Of a DNA stretch of 64,000 nucleotides, positions 63,178 to 64,000 are shown in pieces. A program made the translations under genes and the position numbers. The stretch is from Garicola koreensis (GTDB lineage Bacteria > Actinomycetota > Actinomycetes > Actinomycetales > Micrococcaceae): positions 23,239 through 87,238 of the forward strand of contig NZ_JACIBT010000005.1 in assembly GCF_014195445.1 (NCBI RefSeq). The letters run 5' to 3'. Positions within the stretch are counted from its first letter, which is position 1; the number at the start of each line of letters is the position of its first letter. A model generated the notes under the pieces. It was not told the DNA's origin. It saw only the letters and a program-made list of their open reading frames with translations, and did not search any database.

Positions 63178-64000
63178 GAGCAACGGGGTTGGAACGCCTT
63201 CGCTCAGGAGATGGAGAGCGTCGGCGGTTCCGCGATCACGAGCCCGTCCCACGCGGCGACGACGACGAGCATGGTCCGTGCCCAGCTTCTGGCGGTGATG
63301 AATCAAGTCGCCGAGACCGGAGGCTGGGTATACAGCGTCACCACAGACGGGTTCATCACGGATTTCGAAGTCGACACCCTCGAGAGGCTCGACCTCTACG
63401 GGCTGGCCGAACCGTTGCGTGAGGCCCGCGAGGCCCTGACGGGCGAAGCGACGATCTGGGAGACCAAGGCTCAGCAGGACGACTTGGTTTCGTTCACTAC
63501 CCGCGGCAACGTGTCGCTTTCTCCGAACGGTGTCTGCGCGCACAACGGGTTGAAGCGCCCGGATGATGTCGCCGAAGACAGCGTCGAAGACCGGGAGATG
63601 CTGCTGCGCGCCGTCGTGACACGTGACGGGTGAGTGCCGAACCCATACAAGCGGTTCCCCAGTTTCCAGGAGCTGTCCCGGATGGAGAACAGAAAGGACT
63701 TCATCCCGACGACCGTGGAGCGTGCGGTCTCGATGGATCATGACCTGAAGCGCCAGCCGCTGATGGACTCGATGACCGCCGAAGAGGTGCCCCTGCCGGA
63801 CGGGTCGGTCTGGGAGATGGCCACCTTCTCCACCGCGCTCTGGGAAACCGTCGAGGAGTGTCTCCGCCTACGGCACAGGTCGCCGGATCAAGACCTCGTG
63901 GCGGACTGTCCTGATGAGCCTGGTCATGGCCCACCGCCAGGGGCTGGTCACGATCCCGACCCTGGCCGACCGTTCCCTCAGCGTGCCCGAGCGGCTGGAC
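63178..64000 (+). pseudogene. Polymerase-like element gene fragment with in-frame stop and frameshift (runs past the window)
   Basis: An element-encoded protein of about 270 codons visible, broken. The first part (to the TGA at 63631-63633) has SPSHAATTTSMVRAQLL, then YSVTTDGFITDF, then DDLVSFTTRGNVSL. The frame continues after the TGA without interruption: VPNPYKRFPSFQELSRMENR onward, so the stop looks like a CGA-to-TGA change. Near 63860 the coding frame shifts by one base and continues as SVSAYGTGRRIKTSWRTVL. The YSxTTDGF motif resembles the metal-binding motif of family B DNA polymerases, but that match is weak. N terminus missing at the integrase junction. Confidence 0.45.

Noticed and set aside
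63631..63633. Recoding of the in-frame TGA as selenocysteine or readthrough
   Set aside because: No selenocysteine insertion element seen, the residue context (after DG) fits Arg (CGA), and the gene has other lesions.

Overview
The window is a high-GC chromosomal stretch from an actinobacterium, most likely a Micrococcales member close to Micrococcaceae/Nesterenkonia. This rests on protein style, not a database match: GuaB next to a GuaB3 paralogue, a RamB-type regulator beside isocitrate lyase, GTP-type PEP carboxykinase, a DUF222/HNH protein, SRP RNA of the small bacterial type, and an LAxTG sorting signal. Acidic tails on secreted binding proteins and a glycine-betaine-type importer fit a salt-tolerant lifestyle (inference).

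Layout. 1-2 kb: end of guaB, then guaB3. 2-10 kb: a two-component system, a membrane-tethered TAXI binding protein, and a translationally coupled TAXI-TRAP importer (binding lipoprotein, DUF1850 lipoprotein, fused permease) ending in L-2-hydroxyglutarate oxidase. 10-19 kb: LAxTG surface protein, orphan DNA methyltransferase, tRNA-Ser(GGA), protein phosphatase, SRP RNA, DHA2 drug exporter, secreted nuclease, a glutaminase fused to STAS and cyclic-nucleotide domains, two small membrane proteins. 19-23 kb: glyoxylate locus with intact aceA and ramB but a malate synthase that lacks its catalytic barrel. 23-30 kb: MFS exporter, 5-oxoprolinase (pxpA, fused pxpBC), betaine-type ABC importer. 30-36 kb: DUF368 protein, tandem glycine riboswitch, gcvP and gcvT without gcvH. 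36-49 kb, mostly minus strand: acyl-CoA dehydrogenase, Nudix protein, DUF222/HNH protein, large membrane protein, DedA, RluA-type pseudouridine synthase, VOC protein and the giant helicase Lhr. 49-55 kb: rlmH, tRNA-Ser(CGA), tadA, upp, a receiver-less winged-helix regulator, a SixA-like phosphatase, tRNA-Arg(ACG) and pckG. 55-59 kb: a siderophore-iron ABC importer behind a probable IdeR box. 59-62 kb: phosphohexomutase, a protein with two L7/L12-like modules, tRNA-Ser(TGA) and a small protein with a probable leaderless transcript.

62.06-64 kb: a decayed integrated element. A duplicated 3' end of tRNA-Thr marks the attachment site, followed by a frameshifted tyrosine-integrase remnant and a polymerase-like pseudogene that runs off the window. 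The element should continue to the right and end at an intact tRNA-Thr.

Functional threads: C2/C3/C5 acid use (isocitrate lyase, PEP carboxykinase, TRAP importer plus 2-hydroxyglutarate oxidase), glutamate-family recycling (glutaminase, 5-oxoprolinase), glycine cleavage under riboswitch control, and iron uptake. The observations most worth checking are the broken malate synthase inside an otherwise intact regulated operon, the TRAP/TAXI/two-component/LhgO cluster, and the tRNA-Thr element.
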